A stretch of 64,000 nt of DNA from Actinomycetota bacterium. GTDB taxonomy: Bacteria > Actinomycetota > Thermoleophilia > Gaiellales > Gaiellaceae. Below the pieces are notes generated by a model, which worked only from the letters and a program-made list of their open reading frames with translations, searched no databases and was not told where the DNA came from. The position numbers and the translations under genes were made by a program. This document shows, one piece after another, positions 43,308-52,575 of this stretch; position 1 is the first letter of the stretch; the number at the start of each line of letters is the position of its first letter. Where the stretch lies: NCBI GenBank assembly GCA_005884575.1, contig VAWW01000008.1, positions 96,975-160,974 on the forward strand, read 5' to 3'.

Positions 43308-44666
43308 CTAGACGCCGCGCATGAGTTCCGCCACGCGGAACGCGAGGTCGAGCGACTGGCGCGCGTTGAGCCGCGGATCGCAGAGCGTCGTGTACGCGGT
43401 GTCGAGCTGCTCCTCGAGCAGATTGTCGCCGCCGCCGAGGCACTCCGTGACGTCGTCGCCGGTGATCTCGAGGTGGACGCCGCCCGGCCACGTCCCCTCC
43501 GCGTGGTGGACGGCGAAGAAGCCCTCGATCTCGGCCATGATGTGGCGAAAGTCGCGCGTCTTGCGGCCGGTCTCGGTGAGGAACGTGTTGCCGTGCATCG
43601 GATCGCAGACCCACACAACCGGATGCTTCGCGTCGCGCACGGTTCGCACGAGCGGCGGCAGCAGCTCGAAGATCCGGTCGGCGCCGAGCCGCACGATCAG
43701 GGTCAGCCGGCCCGGGACTCGGTTCGGATTGAGGATCTCGCACAGCTCGAGAACCTGCGAGCCCTCGGCCCCCGGCCCCACCTTGACGCCGATCGGATTG
43801 TTGACGCCCGCGAGGTAGCGCACATGGGCGCCGTCGGGCTGCCGCGTCCGGTCGCCGGCCCAGACGAAGTGCGCGGAGCAGTCGTACCAGAGCCCGGTCA
43901 GCGAGTCGCGGCGCGTCAGCGCCTCCTCGTAGTCGAGCAGCAGCGCCTCGTGGCTCGTCCACACGTCGACCTGATGGAGGCCGACCGTGTGCATGTCGAC
44001 GCCGACGGCCTGCATGAAGCTCAGCGCACGCTCGATCTCCGTCGCAAGCTGCTCGTACCTCCGGCCCTCCGGCGAGTTCGCGACGAACTCCTGGTTCCAG
44101 ACGTGCACCTGGCGGAGATCGGCGAAGCCGCCCTTCGTGAACGCGCGAAGCAAGTTGAGGGTCGCAGTCGCCTGGTGATAGGCCTGGAGCATCCGCGCCG
44201 GATCGGCGACGCGCGCGGCCTCGGTCGGCTCGTCGCCGTGGACGATGTGACCCCGAAACGACGGGAGTTCGACGCCGTCGACCGTCTCGGTCGGCTGGGA
44301 GCGCGGCTTCGTGAACTGACCCGCCATCCGGCCGACCTTCACGACCGGCAGGCTCGCCGCGTACGTCAGCGCGGCCGCCATCTGCAGGATCACCTTCAGC
44401 TTCTCCCGGATGTTGATCGCCGTGAGGTCGTGGAACGACTCCGCGCAGTCACCCGCCTGGAGCAGGAACGCGCGGCCCTCGGCGACCGCGGCGAGCCGGT
44501 CGAGCAGGCTGCGCGCCTCGCCCGCGAAGACGAGCGGCGGCAGCCGCGTGAGCTCGGCGCGGACCTGGTCGACCTGCGCGGGGTCCGGCCACTCCGGCTG
44601 CTGGAGCGCGGTGTGCTCGCGCCAGTCCGAGGGCGTCCAGGCCGGACTCGAGGACGAGGTCGCCAT
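43308..44666 (-). CDS. aroG: 3-deoxy-7-phosphoheptulonate synthase, class II
   Basis: 452 residues of the plant/mycobacterial type. Metal ligand Cys74 in AGDCAESF, substrate motifs KVGRMAGQFTKPRSQPTE, WYDCSAHFVWAGDRTR, GVNNPIGVKVGPG and CDPMHGNT. It commits carbon to the shikimate pathway. A TACACT box 6 bases before the ATG could be a leaderless promoter. Divergent from trpS with only 36 bases between starts, so the two promoters overlap. Confidence 0.96.
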   Translation of the reverse strand: MATSSSSPAWTPSDWREHTALQQPEWPDPAQVDQVRAELTRLPPLVFAGEARSLLDRLAAVAEGRAFLLQAGDCAESFHDLTAINIREKLKVILQMAAALTYAASLPVVKVGRMAGQFTKPRSQPTETVDGVELPSFRGHIVHGDEPTEAARVADPARMLQAYHQATATLNLLRAFTKGGFADLRQVHVWNQEFVANSPEGRRYEQLATEIERALSFMQAVGVDMHTVGLHQVDVWTSHEALLLDYEEALTRRDSLTGLWYDCSAHFVWAGDRTRQPDGAHVRYLAGVNNPIGVKVGPGAEGSQVLELCEILNPNRVPGRLTLIVRLGADRIFELLPPLVRTVRDAKHPVVWVCDPMHGNTFLTETGRKTRDFRHIMAEIEGFFAVHHAEGTWPGGVHLEITGDDVTECLGGGDNLLEEQLDTAYTTLCDPRLNARQSLDLAFRVAELMRGV

Positions 44667-44702
44667 CGGCTCAGTGTAGATGTCGGCAGAATCCGTTCAG
44701 CC

Positions 44703-45716
44703 ATGCGGATCTTCTCCGGCATCCAGCCCACGGGCGCGAAGCACCTCGGCAACTACAGCGGCGGCTTCCGCCAGTACGCCTCCACCCAGGAGGAGGGCGA
44801 GGCCTTCTTCTGCATCGTCGACCTGCACTCGATCACGGTCGACTTCGATCCCGAGACGCTGCGCAGGTCGACTCTCGACCTGGCCGCGATGCTGTTCGCC
44901 ACGGGAATCGACCCGCAACGCTCGACGGTCTTCGTCCAGAGCCACGTCCCAGCGAATCCGTACGGCGCCTGGCTGCTCTCTTCGGTCGCGAGCTATGGGC
45001 AGCTGCAGCGGATGACGCAGTTCAAGGAGAAGGCCGAACGCCGCGAGTTCGTCTCGGCCGGGCTCTTCACGTACCCGGTCTTGATGGCCGCAGACGTCCT
45101 GCTCTACAACGCCGACCTCGTCCCGGTCGGAGACGACCAGCGCCAGCACATCGAGCTGATGCGCGACCTCGCGCAGCGGTTCAACGCGCGGTTCGGCGAG
45201 ACGCTCGTCGTACCCGAGGGCCGCTTCCCGGCGGAGGGCGCGCGGATCATGGACCTGCAGGAGCCGCAGATGAAGATGTCGACCACCGGCGGCACGCCTC
45301 AGGGGACGGTGCTGCTGCTCGACCCGCCCGAGGTCATCCGCAAGAAGCTGAAGTCGGCGGTGACCGACTCCGGCCGGGAGGTGCGGCACGACCCGGAGGA
45401 GAAGCCGGGCGTCTCGAACCTGATCGAGATTCTGTCGGTCGCCACGGGCGACTCGTTCGCCGACATCGAGGCGCGCTACGACGCGCAGGGCTACGGGCCG
45501 TTCAAGAAGGACGTCGGCGAAGCGGTCGTCGCGCTGCTCGACCCGATCCGGCAGCGCTACGACGAGCTGCGCGCCGACGAGCCCGAGCTGCGCCGGCTGC
45601 TCGCGATCGGCGCCGAGAAAGCCCGTGCGACGGCACAGCCGACACTCGAATCGATGATCGAGAAGATGGGCTTCGTGCAGCCGCAAGGGGTTGTAGACAC
45701 CGCTCCGTCACCGTAG
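44703..45716 (+). CDS. trpS: Tryptophanyl-tRNA synthetase
   Basis: 337 residues. The HIGH-equivalent is [12 protein letters not shown] (6-17), with [41 protein letters not shown]-like core and the second signature as KMSTT (191-195) instead of KMSKS. The latter variant is unusual but appears in a sub-branch of actinobacterial TrpRS as far as I recall. Divergent from aroG: tryptophan charging and aromatic synthesis share a promoter region. Confidence 0.95.
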   Translation: [337 protein letters not shown]

Positions 45717-45768
45717 ATTCACCACGCCGGTGCCCAAGGCGTCGGCCGGCTAGCGAGGCTTTCTGCGG

Positions 45769-45782
45769 CCGCCTTACGGCGG
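45769..45782 (+). terminator. Small GC hairpin after trpS
   Basis: CCGCC-TTAC-GGCGG forms a perfect 5-base stem, 53 bases past the trpS stop and before the secreted gene's SD. No T-run, so only a weak candidate. Confidence 0.25.
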
Positions 45783-45817
45783 AGTCTCGAAGAACGGACC
45801 GAAGAGGGAGTCACAGA

Positions 45818-48118
45818 ATGCTGAAGAGATGGAAGCTCGGTGGGCTCGCCATGCTCGTCGCCGTCGTGGCGGCGGGCGTGGGCACGCAGGTCGCCGGCGC
45901 ACGCACGTCGGACAGGTCGCAAACTGCCGCCGCCGGCTGTCAGTTCGCAAACGGCATCAAGCACGTCGTCTACCTGCAGTTCGACAACACCCACTACACG
46001 CGCGACAACCCGAGCATTGCGTCCGACCTCGAGCAGATGCCGCACCTGCTGAACTTCCTGCAGTCGAGCGGCACGCTGTTCACGAACGACCACACGATCC
46101 TGATCTCGCACACCGCGGGCGGGATCCTGTCGACGCAGACAGGTCTCTATCCCGACCGGCACGGCGTCGGTGTGTCGAACAGCTACTTCTACTTCCCGCC
46201 GAGCAAGGTGCCGGCGTTCAGCACCGCCTTCAAGTACTGGACCGACCTCGTCGACGACACGACCGGCGCGAACGATCCGCTGGCGAACATGGTCACCGAC
46301 GGGCAGAAGACGACGCCTGCGCCGTGGGTTCCGTTCACCCGGGAGGGCTGCGACTTCGGCGCGATCTCGCTGGCGAACATCGAGCTCGAGAACACGGGCA
46401 CCGGGCCGTTCGGCGACATGTCGGAGGCGTTCGGCACCGGCTCGCCTGAGTGGAACGACGCGGTCGCCTCCAACGCGGCTCCGTCGGGAACGGCCGCCCG
46501 CGCGCGGGCGCTCACCGATTACGTCGGGATCGCCGTCCACTGCGCTCAGGGCGGGGGCATCTGCGCGGGCAATGCGACGAACGTCGCCAATTCTCGCGCG
46601 GACAAGCTTCCGGACGAGCCCGGCGGGTACCTCGGCTACCTCGCCCTCTACGGCGCGAAGTACGTCAATCCGGCGGTCTGCGCTCCGAGGCCCTCGGGCT
46701 GCACGTCGGTCGACGCCCAGCCGACGCCCGCGGTGAAGAGCACCGCCGGCGATCCCGTCACCGACCCGTTCGGACGGCCGGGCTTCCCCGGCTTCGACGG
46801 GGCGCTGGCGAAGAACACCCTGGGCTACCTGGCCCAGATGCAGGAGGCCGGCATTCCGGTCACGTGGGGCTACATCTCGGATGCCCACGACAACCACACG
46901 TCGGCGTTCCCGGCTCCGTTCAACCCGAACTACCCGCGCGCGTCGGGCCCCGGCGAGAGCGACTACGTGACGCAGCTGAAGGCCTACGACGACGCCTTCG
47001 CGGCGTTCTTCGACCGGCTGAAGGCGGACGGCATCGACCAGAGCAACACGCTCTTCATGGTCACGGTCGACGAGGGTGACCACTACGCCGGCGGGATCGG
47101 GATCCCGCAGCCGGACGGCACGCTCGGGTACGAGCACACGAACTGCTCGTGGACGACGACGCCGGCCTGCCCGTCGAACCAGATCGGCGAGGTCAACATG
47201 AACATCAGCCCGCGGATCCCGAATCCGAAGCTGCCGGCGACCTCGCCGTCGTTCGTCGTGCACAGCGACTCGGCGCCGACGTTCTACGTGAACGGCCAGC
47301 CGGATCGGAGCGACCCGGCCCTCCGCAAGCTGGAGCGTGACGTCGCCGGGTTGAACGCGATCGACCCGTACGTCGGCTCCACCGCGACGCCTGTCTTCGT
47401 GGCCATGGCCGACGCCGTCGAGGAGAAGACGCTGCACTTCGTGAACAGCGACCCGGCCCGGACGCCGTCGTTCACCGCGTTCGGCAATCCGGACTACTTC
47501 ATCACCGCGTCCAATCCGACGATGAGCAACCCGTCCGGCAACCCGTCGTGCGGCAGCAATCCGTGCATCGACTACCACTTCGCGTGGAGCCACGGCGACA
47601 TCCAGCCGGAGATCGCCACGACGTGGATGGGCCTCGTCGGCCCGGGCGTGCAGAGCGGCAACGTCGACACGTCGACGTGGACCGACCACACGAACGTCCG
47701 CCCGACCATGCTCTCGATCCTCGGCCTCACGGACGACTACCTCCACGACGGGCACGTCCTGCTCCAGGCGCTCGACAAGCAAGCGATCCCGAAGGCCCTG
47801 GACGAACACCGCAAGACGACGAGCGAGCTCGGCGCGATCTACGAGCAGCTGAACTCGCCGTTCGGTTCGTTCGGAATGGACACGCTGACGGCCTCGACCG
47901 GGGCGGTCAAGAGCACGGACGAGAGCGTCTACAACTCGATCGAGAGCTCGATCCAGGACTTGACGACGAAGCGCGACGCGCTCGCGTTCCAGATCAAGTC
48001 CGCGCTGGACGGCGCGGCGTTCGACGGCCAGCAGATCAAGGAGCAGCAGGCGAAGGACTGGATCGACCAGGCCCAGGCCCTGATCGGCCAGGCCCACGCC
48101 CTCGCGGCAGGTTCCTGA
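45818..48118 (+). CDS. Secreted alkaline-phosphatase-superfamily protein
   Basis: 766 residues, SD AGGGAG before ATG. A signal peptide (MLKRWKLGGLAMLVAVVAAG ... AGA, about residues 1-28) is followed by phosphoesterase features: HVVYLQFDNTHYTRDNP, HTAGGILSTQTGLYPDRHGVG (candidate nucleophile Ser/Thr), VTVDEGDHYAGG and WSHGDIQPEI plus DHTNVRPTMLSIL as likely metal-binding stretches. The C-terminus is helical. Substrate unknown. Its last 83 bases overlap convergent rluB. Confidence 0.8.
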   Translation: MLKRWKLGGLAMLVAVVAAGVGTQVAGARTSDRSQTAAAGCQFANGIKHVVYLQFDNTHYTRDNPSIASDLEQMPHLLNFLQSSGTLFTNDHTILISHTAGGILSTQTGLYPDRHGVGVSNSYFYFPPSKVPAFSTAFKYWTDLVDDTTGANDPLANMVTDGQKTTPAPWVPFTREGCDFGAISLANIELENTGTGPFGDMSEAFGTGSPEWNDAVASNAAPSGTAARARALTDYVGIAVHCAQGGGICAGNATNVANSRADKLPDEPGGYLGYLALYGAKYVNPAVCAPRPSGCTSVDAQPTPAVKSTAGDPVTDPFGRPGFPGFDGALAKNTLGYLAQMQEAGIPVTWGYISDAHDNHTSAFPAPFNPNYPRASGPGESDYVTQLKAYDDAFAAFFDRLKADGIDQSNTLFMVTVDEGDHYAGGIGIPQPDGTLGYEHTNCSWTTTPACPSNQIGEVNMNISPRIPNPKLPATSPSFVVHSDSAPTFYVNGQPDRSDPALRKLERDVAGLNAIDPYVGSTATPVFVAMADAVEEKTLHFVNSDPARTPSFTAFGNPDYFITASNPTMSNPSGNPSCGSNPCIDYHFAWSHGDIQPEIATTWMGLVGPGVQSGNVDTSTWTDHTNVRPTMLSILGLTDDYLHDGHVLLQALDKQAIPKALDEHRKTTSELGAIYEQLNSPFGSFGMDTLTASTGAVKSTDESVYNSIESSIQDLTTKRDALAFQIKSALDGAAFDGQQIKEQQAKDWIDQAQALIGQAHALAAGS

Positions 48119-48740
48119 GCCCTTCGAGCGCCAGGCCCGCGTAGCGGCTGCGATGGAGGCGCGTGACCGGATGGCCGACCGCTTCGAGCATGCGCTTCAC
48201 TTGGTGCTTGCGTCCTTCGTGCAACATCAGCTCGACGCGGCTCGGGCCGAGCAGGCCCGCTTCGGCGGGAGCCGTGCGACCGTCGTCGAGGTCGACGCCC
48301 TCACACAGCAGCTGCAACGCCTCTTCCGTCGGTCGCCCCTCGACGTCCGCCTCGTAGACCTTCTCGACGCCGTAGCGGGGATGGGCGAGCCGGTGCGCGA
48401 GCTCGCCGTCGTTCGTCAGCAGCAGCGCGCCGGTCGTGTCAGCATCCAGCCGGCCGACCGGGACGACGGGAGACTCGTGGGCGACGAGATCGACGACGGT
48501 GGGGCGGCCCTGCGGGTCGCGCGCGGTCGTGACGACGCCGGCCGGCTTGTGGAGGAGCAGATACGCGAGCCGCTGCTTCGCGACCGGCTTCCCGTCGACT
48601 TCGACCCGGTCGTCCGCGCCGACGAACGTGTTCAGCTGGCCGGGCTCGCCGTTGACCGTGACGCGTCCGGCCTTGATCAGCTCGTCGCTCTTCCGGCGGG
48701 AGGCGACGCCGGCGCGGGCGAGATAGGCGTTGAGGCGCAC
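48036..48740 (-). CDS. rluB: Ribosomal large-subunit pseudouridine synthase B-type
   Basis: 234 residues. An N-terminal S4 RNA-binding domain (RLNAYLARAGVASRRKSDELI), then catalytic GRLDADTTGALLLTNDGEL (Asp in RLD) and RKHQVKRMLEAVGHPVTRLHRSRYAG. The family tail (typically ending with a short charged sequence) is here replaced by RGRGPGRSGPGPGRSSPSPAAP, coded where it overlaps the secreted phosphatase gene, so the 3' end may be altered. GTG start 48738-48740. Commonly found near scpA-scpB, which lie 2 kb away. Confidence 0.9.
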   Translation of the reverse strand: MRLNAYLARAGVASRRKSDELIKAGRVTVNGEPGQLNTFVGADDRVEVDGKPVAKQRLAYLLLHKPAGVVTTARDPQGRPTVVDLVAHESPVVPVGRLDADTTGALLLTNDGELAHRLAHPRYGVEKVYEADVEGRPTEEALQLLCEGVDLDDGRTAPAEAGLLGPSRVELMLHEGRKHQVKRMLEAVGHPVTRLHRSRYAGLALEGLRNLPRGRGPGRSGPGPGRSSPSPAAP

Positions 48741-48742
48741 AC

Positions 48743-49054
48743 ATGGGAGTATTCGGGTTCGTGCCGCACTACATCTCGTTGATGAACTGGACCTCGCCGG
48801 GGATCAGCGGCCTGCCCGCGTGGCGGGAGCGCGTCGACCAGGGCGAGCGCGAGATCGAGGAGGCGGGCGGGAAGCTCGTCGGCGTCTACGTCACGCTCGG
48901 CCAGTACGACGTCGTCGAGATCTTCGAGGCGCCCGACGACACGACCGCGGCCGAGATCCTGTTGCGGCTCGCGCGTTTCGCCGGGGCCGAGCACACCGAG
49001 ACGCTGCGCGCGTTCACCCGCGACGAGGCCGAGGCGATCATCCGCCGCCTGTGA
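48743..49054 (+). CDS. GYD-domain protein
   Basis: 103 residues from ATG 48743, or 97 from GTG 48761, which gives the family-like start VPHYISLMNWTSPG. Also LVGVYVTLGQYDVVEIFEAPDD and FAGAEHTETLRAF. GYD proteins are small ferredoxin-fold proteins of unknown role. The start codons of rluB and this gene are 2-20 bases apart, leaving no room for separate promoters. Confidence 0.88.
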   Translation: MGVFGFVPHYISLMNWTSPGISGLPAWRERVDQGEREIEEAGGKLVGVYVTLGQYDVVEIFEAPDDTTAAEILLRLARFAGAEHTETLRAFTRDEAEAIIRRL

Positions 49055-49782
49055 GCCAAGGGCGGCACGCGCGCTCACGGTACTTCGTGACCGCGGAGAT
49101 GCCGCGGCTGCTGCTGGAGCGGGCGCGGACGGAGCCGCCGCGGGTTCTCGCCGACCTCGGCGCGGGCGAGGGCGCGACCCTCTACGCGCTCGAGCGGGCC
49201 GGGCTCGTCGGCGAGAAGATCTATGCCGTCGACCTCTCGCGGTCGTCGCTCGCGCTGGCGGAAGGGCTGTCGCGGAAGGTCGTGCCGATCCTCAGCGACG
49301 TTGCGCGCGTGGACGAGATCCCGTCTGGGTCGGTCGACGCGGTGACGTCGTCGCAGGTGATCGAGCATCTGCCGGACGACCGGGCCCTCGCGCGGGAGAT
49401 CGCGAGGCTGTTGCGACCCGGCGGCTGGTTCTACGTTTCGACGCTGCTGCGCGGCCCACGGGCGTGGTGGTTCCGCCGCGGCCCGCTCGGGTGGCAGGTC
49501 GATCCGACGCACGTGCGCGAGTACTCGACAGAGGAGGCGTTCGCCGAGGCGCTGTCGCACCCGGACCTCGAGCTGGAGGCGATCGAGTCGCGGCCGCTCC
49601 GGTTTCCAGTGGCGGACCCGGCGCTGCGGCTCGCGGCGGCGGCCCACCTCGTGGCGCCCGAGAAGCTGACGACGGTGTACGAGCGCAGCCGCACGGCGGC
49701 GAAGCTGCGTGACGCGTTGCAAGTGCGCGTCCCCGGCTACGACTGGGTCGACGCCGTCGGCCGGAAGGTCGCGGCGGCCTAG
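49051..49782 (+). CDS. SAM-dependent class I methyltransferase
   Basis: 243 residues from GTG 49051, which overlaps the preceding stop as GTGA. SAM-binding motif LADLGAGEGATLYAL, post-I acid AVDLSRSSL, SSQVIEHLPDD and LLRPGGWFYVSTLL are those of a type 11 methyltransferase. Substrate unknown; the sequence is closer to the small-molecule/lipid group than to rRNA enzymes. Confidence 0.85.
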   Translation: MSQGRHARSRYFVTAEMPRLLLERARTEPPRVLADLGAGEGATLYALERAGLVGEKIYAVDLSRSSLALAEGLSRKVVPILSDVARVDEIPSGSVDAVTSSQVIEHLPDDRALAREIARLLRPGGWFYVSTLLRGPRAWWFRRGPLGWQVDPTHVREYSTEEAFAEALSHPDLELEAIESRPLRFPVADPALRLAAAAHLVAPEKLTTVYERSRTAAKLRDALQVRVPGYDWVDAVGRKVAAA

Positions 49783-50144
49783 TCGCGCCGCCGGGCGGCC
49801 TGAACGACTTTGCGTGCCCGGGTGGCGTGGCGATCGAGCCAGTACGTCGCGATCCAACTCCGGACTCGAGGTAGCCCGGGGAACTCCGACTTCGGGCGAC
49901 GGCGCGTGCGCTTCAGCGGGCGGGACTCATCTTCGAGAATCTCGACAGCGGCAAGCGCCAGCGCCTTGGCGATCAGCATGCTTTCGCCCGCACGATTTGC
50001 CGGTCCGTACATGAGGTGGTGGTCGGCGCGCTCGCCGATCTCGTTCATCGTTCGATCGGGCAGGGTCAAGACGCGCTTCCACAGCTCGTCCTCGCCGTAG
50101 CGCCAGAGGTCGACCGCGAGAGATGACCGCTCCGCCCAGACCAT
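49779..50144 (-). CDS. Hypothetical protein, 121 aa
   Basis: ATG 50142-50144 gives MVWAERSSLAVDLWRYGEDE, then a helical region (MNEIGERADHHLMYGPANRAGESMLIAKALALAAVEIL) and a basic tail (RRRPKSEFP ... RKVVQAARRRD). No family recognised. Convergent with the methyltransferase (4-base overlap). The 170 bases upstream hold no gene that I can support. Confidence 0.55.
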   Translation of the reverse strand: MVWAERSSLAVDLWRYGEDELWKRVLTLPDRTMNEIGERADHHLMYGPANRAGESMLIAKALALAAVEILEDESRPLKRTRRRPKSEFPGLPRVRSWIATYWLDRHATRARKVVQAARRRD

Positions 50145-50317
50145 CTCAGCGCCTTTACCCCAAGCGGTGCTCGAGTAGCCGTAGGACCAGACCACACCGG
50201 CCCGGTCCGAGCCGCCGGGCTCATCCCCCCTTGGGGGCGCGAAGGGCCCCTGCAGACACGGTACGCGAGTCGGGCGTACGGGTGTGTGCCGACTCTGTGC
50301 CGAAAGTGCGACGCGCG

Positions 50318-50920
50318 CTACGCCGGTCGCTTCTCGGCGATCTCGTGCAGGCGCTCGCGGATCGTGTCCACGTCGCCGCCGAGGTCGTCGAGGCGCGGCA
50401 GCTGCGAGAGGCTCTCGAGGCCGAAGACGCGCTCGAACAGCGGCGTCGTCTTGTAGCGAATCGCCCCGCCGGCGCCGTCGTCCCGCCCCGCCTCGGCGAT
50501 CAGGCCTCGCTCGACGAGACCCGCGACCGCCGAATCGGCCGCGACACCGCGGATCCGCGCGATGTCCGGCCGCGTGCACGGGCCGAGGTACGCAACGATC
50601 GCGAGCGTCTCGAGCGCCGCGTGCGAGAGGCCCCGCTGCACCGGCTTCTCGAAGAGCCGCCCGCAGGCCTCGCCCGCCTCTCGCGCGGCGCGGAACGCCC
50701 AGCCGCCTGCGACCTTCTCCAGCACGATCCCGCTGCGGCCCTCGCGGTACCGGTCCGAGAGCAGCGACAGAGCGGTCTGGATGCGCTCGGGGTCGTCCTG
50801 CGTCGCCTCGGCGAGCTCCTCGACCGCGAGTGGCGCCGCCGCGACGACGAGCAGCGCCTCGACCGTGCGGGCGAGCTGGTCGACCGGATTCGTCGAGATC
50901 AGGCGGAGCGGACGGTCCAC
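50318..50920 (-). CDS. scpB: Segregation and condensation protein B
   Basis: 200 residues of two winged-helix domains: VEALLVVAAAPLAVEELAEAT near the start, then QRGLSHAALETLAIVAYLGPCTRPDIARIRGV, the most conserved stretch. It dimerises and binds ScpA in the Smc complex. Overlaps scpA by 22 bases. Confidence 0.94.
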   Translation of the reverse strand: MDRPLRLISTNPVDQLARTVEALLVVAAAPLAVEELAEATQDDPERIQTALSLLSDRYREGRSGIVLEKVAGGWAFRAAREAGEACGRLFEKPVQRGLSHAALETLAIVAYLGPCTRPDIARIRGVAADSAVAGLVERGLIAEAGRDDGAGGAIRYKTTPLFERVFGLESLSQLPRLDDLGGDVDTIRERLHEIAEKRPA

Positions 50921-51651
50921 GAGTTGTCCCTTTCGACGTCGGTGCGGGAAATCCTGATCGGCGCGAACGGCGCCGCCTGCTCGATCGCGATCTCGCCGTT
51001 GCGGCGCAGGTCGAGCAGCGCCAGGAACGCGACCGCCTGCTCGACGCGCGAGAGGCCGGCGAGCTCTTGGTCGAAGTCGATGCGGCTGCGGCGCCGCAGC
51101 AGCGCGCGGAAACGCTCCACGAACTGCGTCACCGGCGGGAACTGGAGCGCCATGTGCGCGAGCGACGGCGTCGGCGGCTCGGCGGCGAGCAGGCGGATCA
51201 CCTCCGCCAGCTGCGCCGGATCCTGGTCGGCGAGCCGCCGCTCGGGCTTCGGCGCGAGCGGCGCCGGGCCAAGGCGGAAGTAGCGGTCGCCCTCGCTCGC
51301 GAGCCGGTCGGCGAGCCAGGCCGCCGCCTCCTTCATCCGCCGGTACTCGGCCAGGCGGCGGGCAAGCTCCTCCGCTGCCTCCTCCGGCTCGAGCTCGGCG
51401 AGCTCCGCCTCCTCCTCCGGGAAGAGGCCGCGCGCCTTCAGCTCGAGCAGCGCCGCAACGAGCACGAGGAACTCCCCACAGGCGTCGAGGTCGAGCCGCT
51501 CACGCTCGGCGAGCCGCTCGACGAAGGCGACCACAATCCCGGCGACGTCGATCTCCGAGAGGTCGAGCTCGTCCTTCAGGACGAGCGTCAGGAGCAGGTC
51601 GAATGGGCCCTCGAAGGCGTCGAGATCCAGCTCGAGCTCGCGCACGATCAT
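50899..51651 (-). CDS. scpA: Segregation and condensation protein A (kleisin)
   Basis: 250 residues from ATG 51649-51651 (MIVRELELDLDAFEGPFDLLLTLV), the classic ScpA N-terminus; a TTG nine bases upstream is possible. Also LDACGEFLVLVAALLELKARGLFPEE and a C-terminal winged helix (VEQAVAFLALLDLRRNGEIAI). It bridges the heads of Smc. Confidence 0.94.
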   Translation of the reverse strand: MIVRELELDLDAFEGPFDLLLTLVLKDELDLSEIDVAGIVVAFVERLAERERLDLDACGEFLVLVAALLELKARGLFPEEEAELAELEPEEAAEELARRLAEYRRMKEAAAWLADRLASEGDRYFRLGPAPLAPKPERRLADQDPAQLAEVIRLLAAEPPTPSLAHMALQFPPVTQFVERFRALLRRRSRIDFDQELAGLSRVEQAVAFLALLDLRRNGEIAIEQAAPFAPIRISRTDVERDNSWTVRSA

Positions 51652-51691
51652 GTGGCGCAAACGCTACCGGCGCCGGCGGACGGCCGTCGGC

Positions 51692-52570
51692 TCAGCGCCG
51701 GCCGCGGCGGCGCGGGATCGCCATCGCCGGGGCCTTCGGAACGGGCTGGGGCTTGGTCCGGCGCGCCCGAACAGGCCGCGCCTCCCCGGGCTCCCGGCCG
51801 CGCAAGAACTGCCACCAGATGAAGAATGCCGTCGACGCGATGAAGCACACGAGCGAGACCCAGAAGTTGAGCCGCTGCCCCCAGAGATGGCTCGACGGGT
51901 CGATCCGCAGCGTCTCCTCGTACGTGCGGAACGCCGTGTACCAGGACACGTACAACGCGAACAGCCCCGGCCGCCGGATCTTGAAGCGCCGGTCGACCCA
52001 GAGCAGCACCGCCACGCCGAGGATGTCCCAGATGAACTCGTAGAGGAAGGTCGGGTGGTACAGGTGCGACGCGTCCTTGCCGTGGATCTCCAGCGCCCAC
52101 GGCAGGTCGGTGTGCTTGCCGTAGAGCTCCTGGTTCCACCAGTTGCCCCAGCGGCCGATCCCCTGCGCGAGGAGCAGCCCGGGCGCGACCGCGTCCATCA
52201 TCAGCCGGACGCTGTTCCCGGACCGCCGCACGACGATCGCGCCGACGACGACCCCGAGCGCGATCCCACCCCAGACGCCGAGCCCCCCCTTCCACACCTC
52301 GAAGATCCCCTTCCACTTCGGGTCGGGCACCTCGCTCCAGCTCGTGATGTCGTGGTAAAGGCGCGCGCCGACGATCCCGAAGCCGACGCCCCAGACGGCG
52401 ACGCGGAAGATCAGATCCCAGTCGCCGCCCATCCGCACCCAGCGGATCCCGGTCAGCCAGACGCACGCGACGATGCCGAGCAGCAGCATCAACCCGTACA
52501 TGTGGATCGTCAGCGGGCCGAGATGGACGATCCCGCTCGACGGCGAAGGGATGCTTGCGATCAAATTCAT
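51692..52570 (-). CDS. lgt: Prolipoprotein diacylglyceryl transferase
   Basis: 292 residues, about seven membrane segments. The signature GRWGNWWNQELYG, FGIVGARLYHDI and HPTFLYE belong to Lgt. It attaches diacylglycerol to lipobox cysteines, such as that of the DUF3352 lipoprotein at 35.8 kb. ATG 52568-52570 gives MNLIASIPSPSSGIVHLGPL, which fits the family. C-terminal tail is Arg/Pro-rich. Confidence 0.95.
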   Translation of the reverse strand: MNLIASIPSPSSGIVHLGPLTIHMYGLMLLLGIVACVWLTGIRWVRMGGDWDLIFRVAVWGVGFGIVGARLYHDITSWSEVPDPKWKGIFEVWKGGLGVWGGIALGVVVGAIVVRRSGNSVRLMMDAVAPGLLLAQGIGRWGNWWNQELYGKHTDLPWALEIHGKDASHLYHPTFLYEFIWDILGVAVLLWVDRRFKIRRPGLFALYVSWYTAFRTYEETLRIDPSSHLWGQRLNFWVSLVCFIASTAFFIWWQFLRGREPGEARPVRARRTKPQPVPKAPAMAIPRRRGRR

Positions 52571-52575
52571 GTGCC

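Noticed and set aside
45719-48097. 792-residue minus-strand open frame
   Set aside because: Antisense shadow of the signal-peptide-bearing phosphatase gene, which has a good SD and conserved motifs.
50145-50317. tRNA or integration site upstream of the 121-aa gene
   Set aside because: GC-rich inverted pieces (CCCCCC-TTGGGGG) are present but no cloverleaf or TTCGA loop could be built.
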